Assembly (NCBI GenBank): GCA_017559885.1
Contig: JAFYQN010000062.1
Coordinates: 1-6,041 of the forward strand
Source: Clostridia bacterium
GTDB lineage: Bacteria; Bacillota; Clostridia; Oscillospirales; Acutalibacteraceae
DNA length: 6,041 bases
Direction of reading: 5' to 3'
This document shows positions 4,255 to 6,041 of this stretch, piece after piece. The notes under the pieces were generated by a model. The model was not told the DNA's origin and searched no databases. It was given only the letters and a program-made list of their open reading frames with translations. Position numbers and translations under genes: made by a program. Numbering within the stretch: the stretch's first letter is position 1; each line of letters begins with the position of its first letter.

Positions 4255-5025
4255 ATGGAAATAGGCATTCAATTCTATACCCTTCGTGAACATTGCAAAA
4301 ATCTTGACGATTTTGCAGAAACACTTAAAAAGGTAGCCGACATCGGTTACAAAAATATTCAGGTAAGCGGTGTTTGTGACTACGAACCCGAATGGCTTAA
4401 AGAAAATCTTGACAAAAATGGTCTTAAGTGCGTTGTAACTCATACACCACCTGCACAGCTTACTGAAGATGCTGCAAAGGTTTGCCGCAATCACGAGATT
4501 TTTGGTTGTGATTATGTAGGTCTTGGTATGTACAACTTCTCTTTGAAAAACGAAGGCAATCTATATGCTGACTTTATGAATCAGTACGCACCAATAATTA
4601 AAACCATTAAAGAAAACGGCAAAACCTTTATGTATCACAACCATGCTAAAGAGTTTTTAAAAGTTGATGGTAAAACCATTATGGAAAAATTAGCAGAAGA
4701 CTTTAAACCTGATGAGCTTGGCTTTATTCTTGATACATTCTGGATACAAGCTGCAGGTGGTAACCCTGCAGAATGGATTAAAAAATTTGCAGGTCGTATT
4801 CCTGTTATTCACCTTAAGGATTACTCATTTGAAGAAGATTTCAAGGTGTTTGGCGACAACATCGCAGTAGTTGGTGAAGGCCTTATCAATTTTGACAAGG
4901 TATTTGAAGCAGCTGCATGCAGCGGCGTTGATTATATGCTTGTAGAGCAGGATAACTGCCACGGTGAAAATGAATTTGACTGCATTACACGTAGTTATAA
5001 ATATTTGAAATCTTGTGGTTTTTAA
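4255..5025 (+). CDS. TIM-barrel sugar isomerase/epimerase-family protein, second of two
   Basis: This is a 256-residue COG1082-family TIM barrel, clearly different from the one before it (shorter, other motifs), so not a recent duplicate. Strand-end motifs are MYHNH (126-130), GFILDTFWIQAAGGNP (156-171), IHLKDY (185-190), VGEGLINFD (206-214) and YMLVEQD (227-233). The metal ligands would be drawn from H128/H130, D160, H186 and E231. YHNHxxEF plus LDTFW is typical of a widespread branch found next to Gfo/Idh oxidoreductases, as here. There is no signal peptide, so it is cytoplasmic. The start is fixed by GAAAGGA (4240-4246), 8 nt before ATG. The next gene begins 20 nt after its stop. Exact substrate unknown; candidates are epimerisation, dehydration or C-O lyase action on a keto-sugar made by the oxidoreductase. 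Confidence 0.87.
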   Translation: MEIGIQFYTLREHCKNLDDFAETLKKVADIGYKNIQVSGVCDYEPEWLKENLDKNGLKCVVTHTPPAQLTEDAAKVCRNHEIFGCDYVGLGMYNFSLKNEGNLYADFMNQYAPIIKTIKENGKTFMYHNHAKEFLKVDGKTIMEKLAEDFKPDELGFILDTFWIQAAGGNPAEWIKKFAGRIPVIHLKDYSFEEDFKVFGDNIAVVGEGLINFDKVFEAAACSGVDYMLVEQDNCHGENEFDCITRSYKYLKSCGF

Positions 5026-5045
5026 TTGAAAGGTAGGAATTTATT

Positions 5046-6041
5046 ATGGATAAGATTAAACTTGGTATAATTGGTTTCGGTAACATGGGTACCGGCCATA
5101 CATCAAATATTATGGGCGGTAACTGTCCAGAGGTTGAACTTGTTGCTATTTGTGACAAAAACCCAGACAGATGCGAGTTCGGTAAAAATAAGTATCCTGA
5201 TGCAAACATCACATACTTTACCGACGCTATCGAAATGCTTGACAGCGGTCTTATCAACGCTTGTCTTGTAGCAGTTCCTCATTATGACCACGCTAAATAT
5301 TCAATGGAATGTATGAAACGTGGTATTCACGTAATGTGTGAAAAACCTGCAGGTGTTTATACCCGTCAGGTTCGTGAAATGATTGCTGAATCTGAAAAAC
5401 ATCCTGAGGTTGTATTTGGTATGATGTTTAACCAACGTACAAACCCTGTTTATCGCAAGATGCATGAGCTTGTTCACTCAGGTAAATACGGTGAAATCCG
5501 TCGTACAAACTGGCTTATCACCAACTGGTACCGTTCACAAGCTTACTACAATTCAAGTGACTGGCGCGCTACTTGGGCAGGCGAAGGCGGTGGCGTTCTT
5601 CTTAACCAGTGTCCTCATCAGCTTGACCTTTGGCAATGGATTTGCGGCATGCCCGTTAAGGTTCAGTCAAAGATTAAGTACGGCAAATGGCACGACATCG
5701 AAGTTGACGACGACGTAACAACATTTGTTGAATACGAAAACGGCGCAACAGGTGTGTTCATCACTACAACAGGCGACGGTAAGGGTACCAACCGTTTTGA
5801 AGTTCAAATGGACGGCGCAAAACTTGTTGTTGAAGACGACAAGCTCACCGTTACTGAATTTGAAATGAAAGAGTCTGAATTCACCAAGACAAATACAGAA
5901 GTATTTGGCATGGTTAAGACCCATAACCTTGAAGTTGAAATCGAAAGCAAAAACCCACAGCATATTGGCGTTGTAAACGCTTGGGCAGGCAAGATTCTTC
6001 ACGGCACACCACTTATCGCTGAAGGCGCTGAAGGTCTTAAG
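5046..6041 (+). CDS. Gfo/Idh/MocA-family NAD(P)-dependent oxidoreductase, C-terminus cut by window edge
   Basis: An open frame of 332 codons runs from ATG 5046 to the last base without a stop; family members are usually 340-400 residues, so most of the protein is here. The N-terminal Rossmann domain shows GIIGFGNMG (7-15, GxGxxG type), D37 after strand 2 and the family hallmark CEKPAG (98-103). The C-terminal alpha/beta domain holds GEGGGVLLNQCPHQLDLWQW (179-198), where H191 with D194 forms the catalytic HxxxD-like pair and K100 is the conserved lysine. The enzyme would oxidise a secondary hydroxyl of a sugar, glycoside, inositol or sugar acid, or reduce the ketone. TAGGA (5034-5038) lies 7 nt upstream of the ATG and the gap to the previous gene is only 20 nt, so it is in the same operon. 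Substrate cannot be read from sequence. Confidence 0.93.
   Translation, partial: MDKIKLGIIGFGNMGTGHTSNIMGGNCPEVELVAICDKNPDRCEFGKNKYPDANITYFTDAIEMLDSGLINACLVAVPHYDHAKYSMECMKRGIHVMCEKPAGVYTRQVREMIAESEKHPEVVFGMMFNQRTNPVYRKMHELVHSGKYGEIRRTNWLITNWYRSQAYYNSSDWRATWAGEGGGVLLNQCPHQLDLWQWICGMPVKVQSKIKYGKWHDIEVDDDVTTFVEYENGATGVFITTTGDGKGTNRFEVQMDGAKLVVEDDKLTVTEFEMKESEFTKTNTEVFGMVKTHNLEVEIESKNPQHIGVVNAWAGKILHGTPLIAEGAEGLK

Noticed and set aside
3254..5025. The two TIM-barrel genes as a recent tandem duplication with their leaders
   Set aside because: The leaders match but the proteins differ in length, start, and all strand-end motifs (HENEKG versus YHNHAKEF, for instance), so the genes are distant paralogues at most.
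5667..6002. Minus-strand open frame within the oxidoreductase gene
   Set aside because: The plus-strand frame carries the complete Gfo/Idh motifs without interruption to the window edge; this frame is its shadow.

Overview
The window looks like chromosomal DNA of a low-to-moderate GC, probably gut-associated member of the Clostridia (Firmicutes). The evidence is the purine-rich GGGAGG and GAAAGGA ribosome-binding sites, the AT-rich intergenic regions with TATAAT-like promoters, the BlaI-like N-terminus, and the SDR-type (YjmF-like) mannonate oxidoreductase beside uxuA. No species can be named from the sequence alone.

Left edge (1-240): the first 16 codons of a leftward BlaI/MecI-family repressor lie at 50-1. 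Its promoter carries two GTCTA...TAGAC palindromes, one over the -35 and one over the -10. Behind it lie a 12-bp direct repeat and a pair of inverted, GC-rich 26-nt hairpin modules that form tandem leftward terminators for the next gene. At 241-1059 a complete AraC-family regulator (cupin plus two HTH motifs) is transcribed leftward.

The 166-bp divergent region (1060-1225) is dense with sites: a good leftward araC promoter (TTGCAA, 17 bp, TATACT); a rightward uxuA promoter with a perfect TATAAT but a poor -35; a 9-bp direct repeat at 22-bp period that abuts both -35 elements (a classic AraC layout); two interleaved inverted repeats around the uxuA start; and a possible CcpA cre box.

Right part (1226-6041): one rightward catabolic operon of five genes. 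It encodes UxuA (mannonate dehydratase), an SDR-type mannonate/fructuronate oxidoreductase overlapping it by one base, two different TIM-barrel sugar isomerase/epimerase-family enzymes, and a Gfo/Idh/MocA NAD(P)-dependent oxidoreductase that runs off the right edge after 332 codons. UxuB and UxuA would convert fructuronate to mannonate to 2-keto-3-deoxygluconate. The two TIM barrels and the Gfo/Idh enzyme probably feed that route from an oxidised sugar, glycoside, polyol or uronic acid. No glucuronate isomerase, KDG kinase or aldolase, or transporter is visible here.

The least expected structure is a ~100-nt element found twice in the same orientation. Each copy starts at the stop codon of one gene and sits just upstream of one of the two TIM-barrel genes. 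The copies share terminal complementary arms, and at two stem positions they differ by paired, compensatory substitutions. This suggests a folded RNA that is conserved at the structural level.
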